A stretch of DNA of 64,000 bases, taken from the NCBI RefSeq assembly GCF_010093305.1, contig NZ_PDWS01000024.1, positions 1 through 64,000 of the forward strand, given 5' to 3'. A program made the translations under genes and the position numbers. Position 1 is the first letter of the stretch, and every line of letters begins with the position of its first letter. Below are positions 10,055 to 18,691 of this stretch, one piece after another. This DNA comes from Pseudoxanthomonas sacheonensis (GTDB lineage: Bacteria; Pseudomonadota; Gammaproteobacteria; Xanthomonadales; Xanthomonadaceae). The notes below the pieces were generated by a model. It had not been told where the DNA came from and searched no databases. It was given only the letters and a program-made list of their open reading frames with translations.

Positions 10055-10106
10055 GCTGCTCCGGAGTGCGTATAGGTAGTTATGTCAAGAAAGTATCGAC
10101 GGACCC

Positions 10107-10334
10107 CTTCTCCCCTCGTGGGAGAAGAGCCTGCCCCGTACTTGATACGGGGTGGCGCGAAGCGCCGGAAGAGGGGGAGACGGAGCCTGGGAGGCTTGTT
10201 TGACGCGGACTTTTCGAGTGTGGCGACCATGGCGTAGTGGCCTCGGAAATTTTACCGTCGCATCGGTCGGCTGGCTTCGACAACCCCTCTCCCGCCGCGC
10301 CAAGCGCGTCGACCTCTCCCACAAGGGGAGAGGT
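10107..10334. repeat. composite intergenic hairpin repeat (copy 1)
   Basis: The 329-base gap between the amidohydrolase stop and the permease start contains no gene but three clean hairpins: CTTCTCCC/GGGAGAAG at 10107-10127, CCCCGTA/TACGGGG at 10134-10152, and ACCTCTCCC/GGGAGAGGT at 10312-10334. The first and third hairpins recur, in the opposite order, upstream of hslU at 57140-57241. They could attenuate or stabilise the transcript that joins the two halves of this operon. Confidence 0.7.
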
Positions 10335-10383
10335 GGAAATCGCCATTGCGTCCGCTGCTGCCATAAGGTCGTGTTCCCGGTTC

Positions 10384-11682
10384 TCAGTTAAGAGAAACGG
10401 ATACGCCTGCTTTCATAACGCCACGCACTTTGCGCAAACACTCCACATCCCCCAGCGGATCGCATTCCACCGCAACCAGATCGGCGAACTTGCCCACCGC
10501 GATCGATCCCAACTCCTTCTCCTTTCCAAGCAGGGTGGCGGAACCGATCGTCGCCGACTGGATAGCCTGCAGCGGCGTCATCCCATACTTCACCATGTAG
10601 GCGAACTGGCGTGCATTGTCGCCATGCGGATAGACGCCGGCATCGGTGCCGTAGGAAATATTGACGCCGGCCTTGACCGCCTTGCGGAAGCCCTGGCGTT
10701 GGGCGTCGGTGGTTTCCAGGTTCTTGCGCATGATTTCTTCGGACCAGCCGGCTTCGCGCCCTACGGTGTCTATGTAGTCGCCGTTGTAGATGTCCGCATC
10801 CAGCCAGGTGCCGTACTGTTTCATCAGGGCGATGGATTCGTCGTCCATCAACGAGCCGTGCTCGATGGAACGCACGCCGGCGCGTACCGCGCGTTTGATG
10901 CCTTCGGCGCCATGGGCGTGGGCGGCGACGAAGGTGCCGTGCTTCTTCGCTTCCTCGACGGCCGCACGGATCTGGGATTCGGTGTATTCCGATTGGCCCG
11001 GTTCCGTACCCGCCGCCAGCACCGCGCCGGTGGCGATGACCTTGATGAAGTCGGCGCCATGGTCCAGCAGGTAGTCCACGTGCTTGCGGATTTCCTCTTC
11101 GTTGTCGGAAACCCCCAGACGGAACTCCGGCGGCACCACCGTGCCTGCGGGCAGGCCGGTGATCTCGCCGCCGCCCCCGCTGATGGTGATGTAGGCGCCG
11201 GCCACGAACATGCGTGGGCCAGGTACCAGGCCGGCGTTGATCGCATCGCGCAGGGTCACGTCGGCCAGGCCGCGGAACACGCCGACATCGCGCACCGTGG
11301 TGAAGCCGGCGCGCAGCGTGTCGCGCGCGTTCTTGGCGCCGATGAGGGCGTCGCGCCCGGGATTGCTTTTCAGCGGCGCGGCGGGATCGGCGGACTGGCC
11401 TTCGTCGGCCAGGTGGGTGTGCATGTCCATCAGGCCGGGCACGACGGTGTAGGTCGACCAGTCGAGGACGCGGACGCGGACGCTGCCGGAAGCACTGTTC
11501 CAGGGCGTTATGGAGACGATTTTTCCGTCTTCGATTGCTATCGCCTGGTCCGCCAGTACTTTTCCCGTTTCGACATCCAGCAGATGCCCGGCGCGGACGA
11601 CGGTGCGTTCCGCGCAATCCGCATAGGAAGCGAATGCGCAAAGCGAGAATGCAGCGGCGAGCAGGGAAGCGCGAGCGGTCAT
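10384..11682 (-). CDS. secreted amidohydrolase, imidazolonepropionase/Xaa-Pro dipeptidase-like
   Basis: This 432-residue protein has a Sec signal (cleavage near SYADCAE) followed by an amidohydrolase-superfamily metal barrel. The ligands are visible in order: HTH in GLMDMHTHLADEG, the bridging Lys in DFIKVIATGAV, His in AAHAHG and SIEHGS, and Asp in SYGTDAG. Secreted members of this branch include dipeptidases that release proline, arginine or lysine from the C-terminus of dipeptides. Its ATG overlaps the stop of the Rieske oxygenase gene (ATGA), so translation of the two is coupled. That coupling suggests it frees the compound, or removes a product, of the Rieske reaction. The exact substrate is not readable from sequence. 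Confidence 0.88.
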   Translation of the reverse strand: MTARASLLAAAFSLCAFASYADCAERTVVRAGHLLDVETGKVLADQAIAIEDGKIVSITPWNSASGSVRVRVLDWSTYTVVPGLMDMHTHLADEGQSADPAAPLKSNPGRDALIGAKNARDTLRAGFTTVRDVGVFRGLADVTLRDAINAGLVPGPRMFVAGAYITISGGGGEITGLPAGTVVPPEFRLGVSDNEEEIRKHVDYLLDHGADFIKVIATGAVLAAGTEPGQSEYTESQIRAAVEEAKKHGTFVAAHAHGAEGIKRAVRAGVRSIEHGSLMDDESIALMKQYGTWLDADIYNGDYIDTVGREAGWSEEIMRKNLETTDAQRQGFRKAVKAGVNISYGTDAGVYPHGDNARQFAYMVKYGMTPLQAIQSATIGSATLLGKEKELGSIAVGKFADLVAVECDPLGDVECLRKVRGVMKAGVSVSLN

Positions 11683-12749
11683 GCGGTTGCTCCAGCGTCG
11701 CCGGCATAGGCCGCGCGCAACAGATTCTGGAAATGCCATACGCCGCTTTCGCGTTTGGGGCAAAGCCGGCCGGCCTCGTAGAAGCCCGAGGCCAGGCCTT
11801 TCTGCACAGCTTCGCAGATGGTCACGTCCTCGATCTGCACTTCGTCGCTGAAGGCCTGGTCGGCGGCGATACGCGACATGGCCTTGTCGTCCTGCGCGTA
11901 GTAATAGTCGAACTCCACCCGGCAGCGTCCCGGACCCAGCGGCAGGATGCGGTTGGTCTGCAAACGGCCCGGCATGATGTTGAGCATCACGTTGGGGTAG
12001 ACGTGGTAGTAGAACGCTTCGCCCTCGCCATAGAATTCGCCGCCGTCGCGCAGCGGCGAGGATTGCAGCGAGTACCAGGGGAACAGTTCGGTGTCGTAGG
12101 CGCGGTAGTCCAGCACCTTGGACAGCCCCGGGTGCACGTGGGGCAGGTGGTAGCCTTCCAGGAAGTTGTCGATGTAGACCTTCCAGTTGCAATCGATGTC
12201 GTAGGAATCGCGGCGCAGGTAGCGCATCGCCGACAGGTCGATCGGGGCGATGCGTTCGACGATGCCGCCGTACACTTCATCGAAAGCCGGCACGTCATCG
12301 CTCAAGGCCACGAACACCAGTCCCTGCCATTCGTGTACGCGCAGCGGCGGCAGGCGGATGTCGGCCACGTTGAAATCGGCCGCCGCCTGCATTTCCGGCG
12401 CGCTGCGCAGCTGGCCTTCCAGCGTGTAGGTCCAGCCGTGGTATTTGCAATGCAAGGCGCGCGCGCCTTTGCCGTTGCAAAGCGCCAGCGGTCCGGCGCG
12501 GTGGCGGCAGACGTTGGGGAAGGCGCGCAGCACGCCGTCCTGTCCGCGGACCACGATCACCGGCACCTCGCCGATCTTCTCGACCACATGGTCGCCGGGT
12601 TCGGCCAGCTGGTTATGGTGCGCCACCAACTGCCAGCTGCGTGCGAACACCGAACGCTGTTCCATCGCCAGCATGTCGTCGCCGAAGTAATAGCGTGCCG
12701 GCAAGGCGCTCGCCAGCTCCAGTTCCTTTGCCGTGTCAACTGCCCGCAT
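11679..12749 (-). CDS. Rieske non-heme iron oxygenase, large subunit
   Basis: The 356-residue product carries the Rieske 2Fe-2S ligands as CRHRAG and CKYHGWTY (Cys-X-His and Cys-X2-His) around residues 80-105. The mononuclear iron site follows in the catalytic domain, DNFLEGYHLPHVHPGL, with two histidines. The compact size and this spacing match the quaternary-ammonium branch (choline, carnitine and stachydrine oxygenases, GbcA) better than aromatic dioxygenases with beta subunits. These enzymes split N-methyl bonds or hydroxylate betaines. No reductase or ferredoxin partner lies in the window, so electrons must come from elsewhere. AGGAGG stands five bases ahead of ATG 12749. It leads a minus-strand unit with the amidohydrolase. 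The substrate class is inference. Confidence 0.9.
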   Translation of the reverse strand: MRAVDTAKELELASALPARYYFGDDMLAMEQRSVFARSWQLVAHHNQLAEPGDHVVEKIGEVPVIVVRGQDGVLRAFPNVCRHRAGPLALCNGKGARALHCKYHGWTYTLEGQLRSAPEMQAAADFNVADIRLPPLRVHEWQGLVFVALSDDVPAFDEVYGGIVERIAPIDLSAMRYLRRDSYDIDCNWKVYIDNFLEGYHLPHVHPGLSKVLDYRAYDTELFPWYSLQSSPLRDGGEFYGEGEAFYYHVYPNVMLNIMPGRLQTNRILPLGPGRCRVEFDYYYAQDDKAMSRIAADQAFSDEVQIEDVTICEAVQKGLASGFYEAGRLCPKRESGVWHFQNLLRAAYAGDAGATA

Positions 12750-12807
12750 CGCATCCTCCTGTAGTTGTAAGCTTCAATGCCGTCCGGCCCCGTTGGTGGA
12801 GCGCTCC

Positions 12808-13980
12808 ATGATCCGTTTCCTCACTGCAGCCGCATTGTGCGCGTTCTGCGCGCTGGCGTCCGCTGCCACACCGCGCGCGCGCGATCTTGGCGTCCCTTTC
12901 GAAGGAACCGCCGGGCCGCTCAATGCGATCACCGATGTTGCCGGCGTTACTGTTGGGCAAGTCACGTTGATCGAGAATCTGTCCGCCGGAAAGAAAGTGC
13001 GCACGGGCGTCACCGCGATCCTGCCGCGTGGACAGGCCACGCTGGAAACGCCGGTGTTCGGCGCATGGTTCGCACTCAACGGCAACGGCGAGATGACCGG
13101 CACCGCCTGGATCGACGAATCCGGGCAACTGGAAGGACCGGTGATGCTGACCAACACCCACAGCGTGGGCGTGGTCCGCGATGCGGTGATCGCCGAGCGG
13201 GTGCGGTCGGGCACGGTCGACTCTTCCGGTTACTGGTGGTCGCTGCCGGTAGTGGCCGAAACCTGGGACGGCGAACTCAACGACATCAACGGTTTCCACG
13301 TGCGGCCCGAGCATGTCGCCAAGGCGCTCGCCGATGCGAGAGGCGGACCGGTCGCCGAAGGCAACGTCGGCGGCGGCACCGGCATGATCTGCCATGAGTT
13401 CAAATGCGGCACCGGCACCGCCTCGCGCATCGTCAAGGCCGATGCGGGCGGCAACTACACGGTGGGCGTGCTGGTGCAGGCCAACTACGGAATGCGCGAT
13501 TCGTTGCGCATCGCGGGCGTGCCGATCGGCCAGCATCTGCGCGACGACCGGATCTACAGCCAGGACCATCCAGACGCCGGCGATACCGGTTCCATCATCA
13601 TCGTAGTCGCCACCGATGCGCCATTGCTGCCGCACCAGTTGAAGCGCATCGCCAAGCGCGCAGGCATGGGCCTGGCGCGGATGGGCAGCTATGCGGGAAA
13701 CGGCTCCGGCGATATTTTCCTCGCCTTTTCCACCGCCAATGCAGGCGCTCTGAAGGGCGATGCGGTCTCGCAGGCCAGCTTCGTCGGCATCGAGCATCTG
13801 GACGGTTTGTTCGAAGCCACGGTGCAGGCCACCGAAGAAGCCATCGTCAACGCCATGGTCGCCGCGCGCGATATGCAGGGCAACGAAGGGCATTACGCCA
13901 AGGCCATTTCGCATCCGGAGCTGGTGAAGTTGTTGAAGAGGTTCGGGCGTTATTCGCCGAAGAAACGAGTCGCGGGATGA
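12808..13980 (+). CDS. P1 family peptidase, DmpA/beta-peptidyl aminopeptidase
   Basis: This is a 390-residue DmpA-family (peptidase S58/P1) enzyme, a group that matures by cutting itself before a nucleophilic serine and removes N-terminal D-amino acids or beta-amino acids. The segment MGSYAGNGSGDIFLAFSTAN contains the Gly-Ser of the autocleavage site, and LTNTHSVGVVRDAVI and NVGGGTGMICHEFKCGTGTA are family motifs forming the substrate pocket. A Sec signal ends at ALASA. ATG 12808 follows GGTGGAG. It is divergent from the Rieske gene (58 bases apart) and converges on the S9 peptidase. Given the two aminotransferases nearby, a beta-amino acid specificity is attractive but unproven. Confidence 0.92.
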   Translation: MIRFLTAAALCAFCALASAATPRARDLGVPFEGTAGPLNAITDVAGVTVGQVTLIENLSAGKKVRTGVTAILPRGQATLETPVFGAWFALNGNGEMTGTAWIDESGQLEGPVMLTNTHSVGVVRDAVIAERVRSGTVDSSGYWWSLPVVAETWDGELNDINGFHVRPEHVAKALADARGGPVAEGNVGGGTGMICHEFKCGTGTASRIVKADAGGNYTVGVLVQANYGMRDSLRIAGVPIGQHLRDDRIYSQDHPDAGDTGSIIIVVATDAPLLPHQLKRIAKRAGMGLARMGSYAGNGSGDIFLAFSTANAGALKGDAVSQASFVGIEHLDGLFEATVQATEEAIVNAMVAARDMQGNEGHYAKAISHPELVKLLKRFGRYSPKKRVAG

Positions 13981-13990
13981 AAGTGAAGCC

Positions 13991-14072
13991 GTCATCCCGA
14001 ACGCAGTGAGGGATCTGCTTCTGCTCTTGGCCGGTCGCGGGCAAGCAGATCCCTCGCTGCGTTCGGGATGAC
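13991..14072. repeat. 30-bp inverted repeat between convergent peptidase genes
   Basis: Arms at 13991-14020 and 14043-14072 are reverse complements with a single mismatch over 30 bases, around a 22-base loop. It starts 11 bases past the stop of the P1 peptidase and ends 39 bases before the stop of the S9 peptidase on the other strand, so it can fold in both transcripts and probably ends or protects both. No T run follows, so it is not a classic intrinsic terminator. Confidence 0.75.
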
Positions 14073-14111
14073 AAGGTTTGTTCTTGGCTGTTGGGCCGAA
14101 CATTGCGCCGC

Positions 14112-16142
14112 TCAAGGTTTCAGGTACTTGTCGTACCACGCCAGATTGCGCTCCAACCGGTCGCGCAGATAGCTCGGCACCGTCAGCCCGTGGTTCTCTC
14201 CCGGATAGATAACCAGCTGCGTGGGCACGTTCAAGGAGCGCAGCGCTTGATACATCTGTTCGGCGCCCAGGCAGGGCACGTTGAAATCCTTCTCCGCGCA
14301 CTGGAACAAGGTCGGCGTCTTGATCCGGTCGGCATGCAGGAACGGGTAGCTGGCGCGGTCGTACTGCTCGCGGTCGTTCCAGGGCGTGCCCAGTTCCAGC
14401 TCGTATTCGCGGATGTACTGGTCGTGGCCGAACATCGCGTACATGTTGGAAGCGCCGGCGCCGCTGACCGCGGCCTTGAAGCGGTTATCGCGCGCGATCA
14501 CCGCATTGGTGAGGATGGAACCATAACTCCAGCCACCGATGCCCAGGCGATCGGAATCGGCGATGCCCATCCGCACCGCGTGGTCGACACCGGCCAGCAC
14601 GTCCTGCACGTCCTTGTTGCCCCAGTCGGCATAGATTGCCTTGGCGAAGTCGAAACCCCGGCCGGAACTGCCGCGCGGATTCACCGCGACGATGGCATAG
14701 CCCTGCGCTGCATAGGTTTGCCAGTCGGGCATGAATTCGTGGCTGTATTCGTATACCGGACCGCCGTGCAGGCGCAGCAAGGTGGGATAGCGCTTGCCCT
14801 TTTCATAGCCGACCGGTTTCATCAGCAGGCCTTCCAGCTCCGTTCCTTCCTGGTTGCGGAAACGGATCTTCTCCACATCCGCCAACCGTTTCTCCGCCAG
14901 CCATTCGTTATGTTTTCCCAACGGGCGCAATCCATCGGCGTTCACTGCGGAAACCTCGTAGGGCTGACGGTCGTCGCCACCCAGCACCACGATGCGGCCG
15001 TCCGCGGAAACGTCGAGGTCGTAATCGAAGCGGTCGCCGTGGGTGAGGTCGGCGACCTTGCCGTCGGCCAGGTCGATGCGCGACAAGCGGGTGACCAGGC
15101 TTTGTTCGACCAGTGCGTAGATGCTCTTGCCGTCGGGCGACCAGCGCGGCTTGTAGAAACAGCGGTCGATGTCGGCCGGAATGGTTTCCTTGCCCGTCGC
15201 CAGGTCCACCACCGCCAGCTGCCAGGGCGCGTAATAGATCCACTTGTCCTCGCCGCTGCGCAGGTAGGCGATGCGCCCGCTGTCCGGGCTCCACGCCGGC
15301 CGCGTTTCCCAGTACGGATCCAGATCGGAACCGGGGAAGGTGGTCAGCTGCCGCTCCTTCGCGCCGGCCCTGGGTTCGATTGCGTAGAGGTCGAAGTTGA
15401 GGTGCCGGTCCGGGTCCGGTCCGCGTTTGGTGACGTAGGCGATCAGCTTGCCGTCGGGCGACCACGCCGGCAGCAGTTCGTCGTGGGCGCCGGAGGTCAG
15501 CTGTTCGACCTTGCCGCTGGCGATATCGAACAGGTAAAGATGCTTGCGCCGCGCGCCCAGGTAACCGGCGCCGTCTTCCTTGAACTGGTAGCGTTCGGTG
15601 ACGATGGGCGGCGGGTTCTTCGGTTTGGGCGTGCCGGCGGGAAACTCCGGGTCCATCACGATCAGGGCCAGCTTTGCGCCATCGGGAGACCAGACGAAAT
15701 CCTCCACGCCGTCGGCGAAGGCGGTGAGCCGGCGCAGCCGCGTTCCCTGTGCGGACATCAGCCAGGCCTGGGTGTTCTCTTCTTCTTGCTTGGCATCGGC
15801 GCCGCCTGTTTTCGCGGCCTTGGCGGTCTTGCGGTCGGACAGGAATGCCAGCCAACGGCCATCGGCCGACCACTGCGGCCGCCACTCGCTGCTGTCGGGC
15901 GTTGCGGTCAGCTGTTTGCGATTGCGGCCGTCGTAATCGACGCGCCACAGATCGGACTGGGCCATGTCTTCCTGCAGGTTCGCCGTGGTGACGGTGTAGA
16001 CCAGCGACAGTCCATCGTTGCTGAGGTCGGGCTCGGTAAGGTCGGCCAGCCGGGCCAGATCGGACGGCATGAACTTTTCGCTTTCCTGCGCTTGCGCGGT
16101 GCCGGCCGCCAGCGCCAGCAGCAACATGGCCGTCGTTTTCAT
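14112..16142 (-). CDS. secreted S9 family peptidase (acylaminoacyl/DPP-like)
   Basis: This 676-residue prolyl-oligopeptidase-family enzyme has a signal peptide (cleaved near GTAQAQ), a seven-bladed propeller built from WSPDGK-type repeats over residues 40-380, and an alpha/beta hydrolase domain. The catalytic serine lies in GIGGWSYGSILT, the aspartate in CAEKDFNVPC and the histidine in YPGENHGL. It would cut short peptides in the periplasm or outside, as acylaminoacyl- or dipeptidyl-peptidases. Its ATG overlaps the stop of the upstream metallohydrolase gene by four bases, making it the last gene of the aminotransferase/CoA-transferase operon. Confidence 0.93.
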   Translation of the reverse strand: MKTTAMLLLALAAGTAQAQESEKFMPSDLARLADLTEPDLSNDGLSLVYTVTTANLQEDMAQSDLWRVDYDGRNRKQLTATPDSSEWRPQWSADGRWLAFLSDRKTAKAAKTGGADAKQEEENTQAWLMSAQGTRLRRLTAFADGVEDFVWSPDGAKLALIVMDPEFPAGTPKPKNPPPIVTERYQFKEDGAGYLGARRKHLYLFDIASGKVEQLTSGAHDELLPAWSPDGKLIAYVTKRGPDPDRHLNFDLYAIEPRAGAKERQLTTFPGSDLDPYWETRPAWSPDSGRIAYLRSGEDKWIYYAPWQLAVVDLATGKETIPADIDRCFYKPRWSPDGKSIYALVEQSLVTRLSRIDLADGKVADLTHGDRFDYDLDVSADGRIVVLGGDDRQPYEVSAVNADGLRPLGKHNEWLAEKRLADVEKIRFRNQEGTELEGLLMKPVGYEKGKRYPTLLRLHGGPVYEYSHEFMPDWQTYAAQGYAIVAVNPRGSSGRGFDFAKAIYADWGNKDVQDVLAGVDHAVRMGIADSDRLGIGGWSYGSILTNAVIARDNRFKAAVSGAGASNMYAMFGHDQYIREYELELGTPWNDREQYDRASYPFLHADRIKTPTLFQCAEKDFNVPCLGAEQMYQALRSLNVPTQLVIYPGENHGLTVPSYLRDRLERNLAWYDKYLKP

Positions 16143-18691
16143 CTTTCGTTCCCCTGTGGCGACCGGCTTTCGGCGATGGCGCGATAGCGTTCGCGCGTCT
16201 GTTGCAGATACTGCAGCGTGGCGCTGCGTTCACCGGCGTCGTTGTAGTCGTCGCGCGCTGCGGCGGCCTCGATCACGCGGTCCAGCCAGCGGGCGAAATA
16301 AGCCGCATCCTGCGGGGCACTGGTGGCCCTGGCATCGCCCAGCCAGACCGGATTGGTGGTCGCGTACGGATACAGGTCCATCACCTGCGGATCGGCGCCG
16401 TCGTTCCAGGCGCGCAGCAGTACCCAGCCGTCTTCCAGTCCGACCGTGCCGTGCGAGTCGAGGCTGCGACGATCGCCGGACAGATCGAAGACCTTCACCA
16501 CCTTGCCGTTGTTCACCAGCTCCAGGTGGTCCATCGCCACCGGCGAGCGCAGTGCGATGCGATAAGCATGCGATTGATTGGACGGCGTCGTTTCCCCAGG
16601 TTTCCTGCCGTCCACCAGCAAGCCCAGCAGCGGGCCGTTGCTGACGAAACCGTGGCCGCCTTTCAATGCTGCGGCCAGCGATGCGTTGTCGCGGCGCCCG
16701 CCGGTATCCAGGAACACGCGGTTCATGCCCACCGGGCCGCGCAGCGATGCGTAGTTGGCCATGGCGTCGGTGCCGGCGCCGGCGGCCAGGCGCAGGCCCA
16801 GGTTGAGCAGGCGGTACCAGACCGCGGCGGTGGCCTTGTGATCGGAGAAACCGACCACTTCCAGGTAGTCGATCTTGCCGCCGATGGCGTCGGCAGGCAG
16901 CGCGTTGCTCAATACCGGATCCTTGGCCGGATCGGGAAAGGTATCGAACGGATGCACGTAGCCGACCAGCCCATGTTGCGAATGCGCCAGGTCGGCGATC
17001 ACGCCGTTGTGCGGATAAGCACTGTCCAGCGCGGTATGGCGATAGGCGGAGAAATCGGGGGTGAGGTAGTGGTCGTCCAGCTGCAGCAAACCAAGATGCC
17101 CCCAGAAACTGGTGTGGTACTCCTGCGCCTGCAGCAGGGTGGTGTGCGCGGTACTGGCCGCATCGGGCCGGGTGCTGAAGTAGCCGATGTCGGGGACGCG
17201 CTCTTCCTTGTTGACGATGGTGTTGAAGACCACATCCAGATCTTCGGCTTGCGCCTGGCGGACGAGGTTGGCAGGAGTGTTGCGGTAGTGGCCGCCATAG
17301 TTCATGTGCACGTGCAGATCGGCGCTGACCCAGTCGCCGAACGGGGCAGGCAGACGTTGCGGCTGCAATTTGGCGGTGATGCTGGAAACTCCGTCAGCGC
17401 CCACTTCGACTTGCTGCCGCCAGGGTGAGTACTGGAATCCATGGCGCACTTCGATGGAAGCCTGCCCGGCTGGCAGGTCCAGCAGGCACGGGGACGCGCA
17501 ATGGAAGTAGTGGGTTTCCGAAGACTGCACGGCACGGTCGAAGCCATCGTCGGCCTGCATCCACGCATCGGCGGGCGCATGCGCGCGCGCATCGCTGCCG
17601 GTCGCCGACACGCGCGCCGAGATCGGCTTGCCGCGTTCGTCGACGATCTTCAGCAACACGCGGCCATGCGGGAGCTTGCGGACAAGACGGGTGGGCGCCA
17701 GTGTCGTGGTCGCGCCGCCGACCGTGTCCATGACCCGCAACGCGGTGTTGCCGTCGCGGTTGTCGATGAAGGCGATGCGCTTGCCGTCCGGCGACCAGCG
17801 TGCGCTGCGGCGGTCGTATTCGCCGAAGGTCAGCGGCAGCGGCGCCACGCCTGCCGGCGTGGTCAGCCACAGCTGCTGCCATTGGCGGCCGCGGTAACTG
17901 CCGTAGAGCAGCCGCTTGCCGTCGGGCGCAAGTTCGGGCCGCGCGCTCCAGCTGGTTTCTTCGCCGAGGATCTTCCGCGGCCGCTGCGGATTGGCCGCCT
18001 CTACCGCCCACAGGTCGCCGGTTCCCCAGGCGACTTCGGCATTGCCCACGTAGTAAAGCGTCTTGCCATCGGCCGACCAGGACGGATTGATGGCGTGGTC
18101 GAAGGCCGAGTAATAGTAGCGGTCGATCCTGCTGCGCCGTTCGCCGAGCAGCGGGCGCGCGTGGCGCAGCCGGTTGCCCTGCAGATCGGCGGTGAACAGA
18201 TTGAAATGCCCGCTACCTTGGGTCGATACCCACGCCAGGCGTTTTCCATCGGGCGACAGCCTGGGCTCGACGTTGACCGCGCCGCCCGAAGTCAGCGGTT
18301 GCTCGTCGCCGCTGGCAAGATCCAGGCGCCACAGTTCGATGCTGTTGCCGTCGTAGCGCGAGAACACCACGCTGCCGCCATCGCGGCTTATGTCGGGCTG
18401 GTAGTCGTAGGCGCCGCGGGCATGGGTCAATTCGATCGCCCGGTCGCTGCCGATCGCCTGTTTCCACAACGACCCGCCCATGCTGTAGACCAGCGTCTTT
18501 CCATCTGGCATGAAACTGGCGGACGAAGGACCGGTGGTCAGCTGCGGAATATATAGCTCGCGCCAGTAGTAGCTATGCGGCAGGTCGACCTGCTTCAGCA
18601 CCGGTTCGCGCGCGGCCTGCGCCGGACCGGCCAGCAACAGCGCCGCCAGCAGACACAGCGGGAACCGGTGCGCAGGCGGAGCGGCATTCAT
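16139..18691 (-). CDS. beta-propeller (PD40) plus CehA/McbA-type metallohydrolase fusion
   Basis: The product is 850 residues with a signal peptide (cleavage near AGPAQAA). Residues 45-390 hold at least five PD40/TolB-like repeats (LSPDGKRLAWVST, WSADGKTLYYVGN, WSPDGKRIAFIDN). The C-terminal half carries a PHP-like metal site beginning DLHVHMNYGGHYRNT, the region shared with CehA/McbA metallohydrolases and other secreted amidohydrolases. It is therefore a predicted periplasmic or secreted hydrolase of amide or ester bonds. It overlaps the aminotransferase gene upstream (ATGA) and the S9 peptidase gene downstream (ATGA), so all three are coupled. The reaction cannot be named from sequence. Confidence 0.8.
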   Translation of the reverse strand: MNAAPPAHRFPLCLLAALLLAGPAQAAREPVLKQVDLPHSYYWRELYIPQLTTGPSSASFMPDGKTLVYSMGGSLWKQAIGSDRAIELTHARGAYDYQPDISRDGGSVVFSRYDGNSIELWRLDLASGDEQPLTSGGAVNVEPRLSPDGKRLAWVSTQGSGHFNLFTADLQGNRLRHARPLLGERRSRIDRYYYSAFDHAINPSWSADGKTLYYVGNAEVAWGTGDLWAVEAANPQRPRKILGEETSWSARPELAPDGKRLLYGSYRGRQWQQLWLTTPAGVAPLPLTFGEYDRRSARWSPDGKRIAFIDNRDGNTALRVMDTVGGATTTLAPTRLVRKLPHGRVLLKIVDERGKPISARVSATGSDARAHAPADAWMQADDGFDRAVQSSETHYFHCASPCLLDLPAGQASIEVRHGFQYSPWRQQVEVGADGVSSITAKLQPQRLPAPFGDWVSADLHVHMNYGGHYRNTPANLVRQAQAEDLDVVFNTIVNKEERVPDIGYFSTRPDAASTAHTTLLQAQEYHTSFWGHLGLLQLDDHYLTPDFSAYRHTALDSAYPHNGVIADLAHSQHGLVGYVHPFDTFPDPAKDPVLSNALPADAIGGKIDYLEVVGFSDHKATAAVWYRLLNLGLRLAAGAGTDAMANYASLRGPVGMNRVFLDTGGRRDNASLAAALKGGHGFVSNGPLLGLLVDGRKPGETTPSNQSHAYRIALRSPVAMDHLELVNNGKVVKVFDLSGDRRSLDSHGTVGLEDGWVLLRAWNDGADPQVMDLYPYATTNPVWLGDARATSAPQDAAYFARWLDRVIEAAAARDDYNDAGERSATLQYLQQTRERYRAIAESRSPQGNER

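Noticed and set aside
7292-10075. 927-codon plus-strand open frame over the demethylase and permease genes
   Set aside because: It is antisense to two genes with clear families and its product has His/Gln-rich low-complexity composition.
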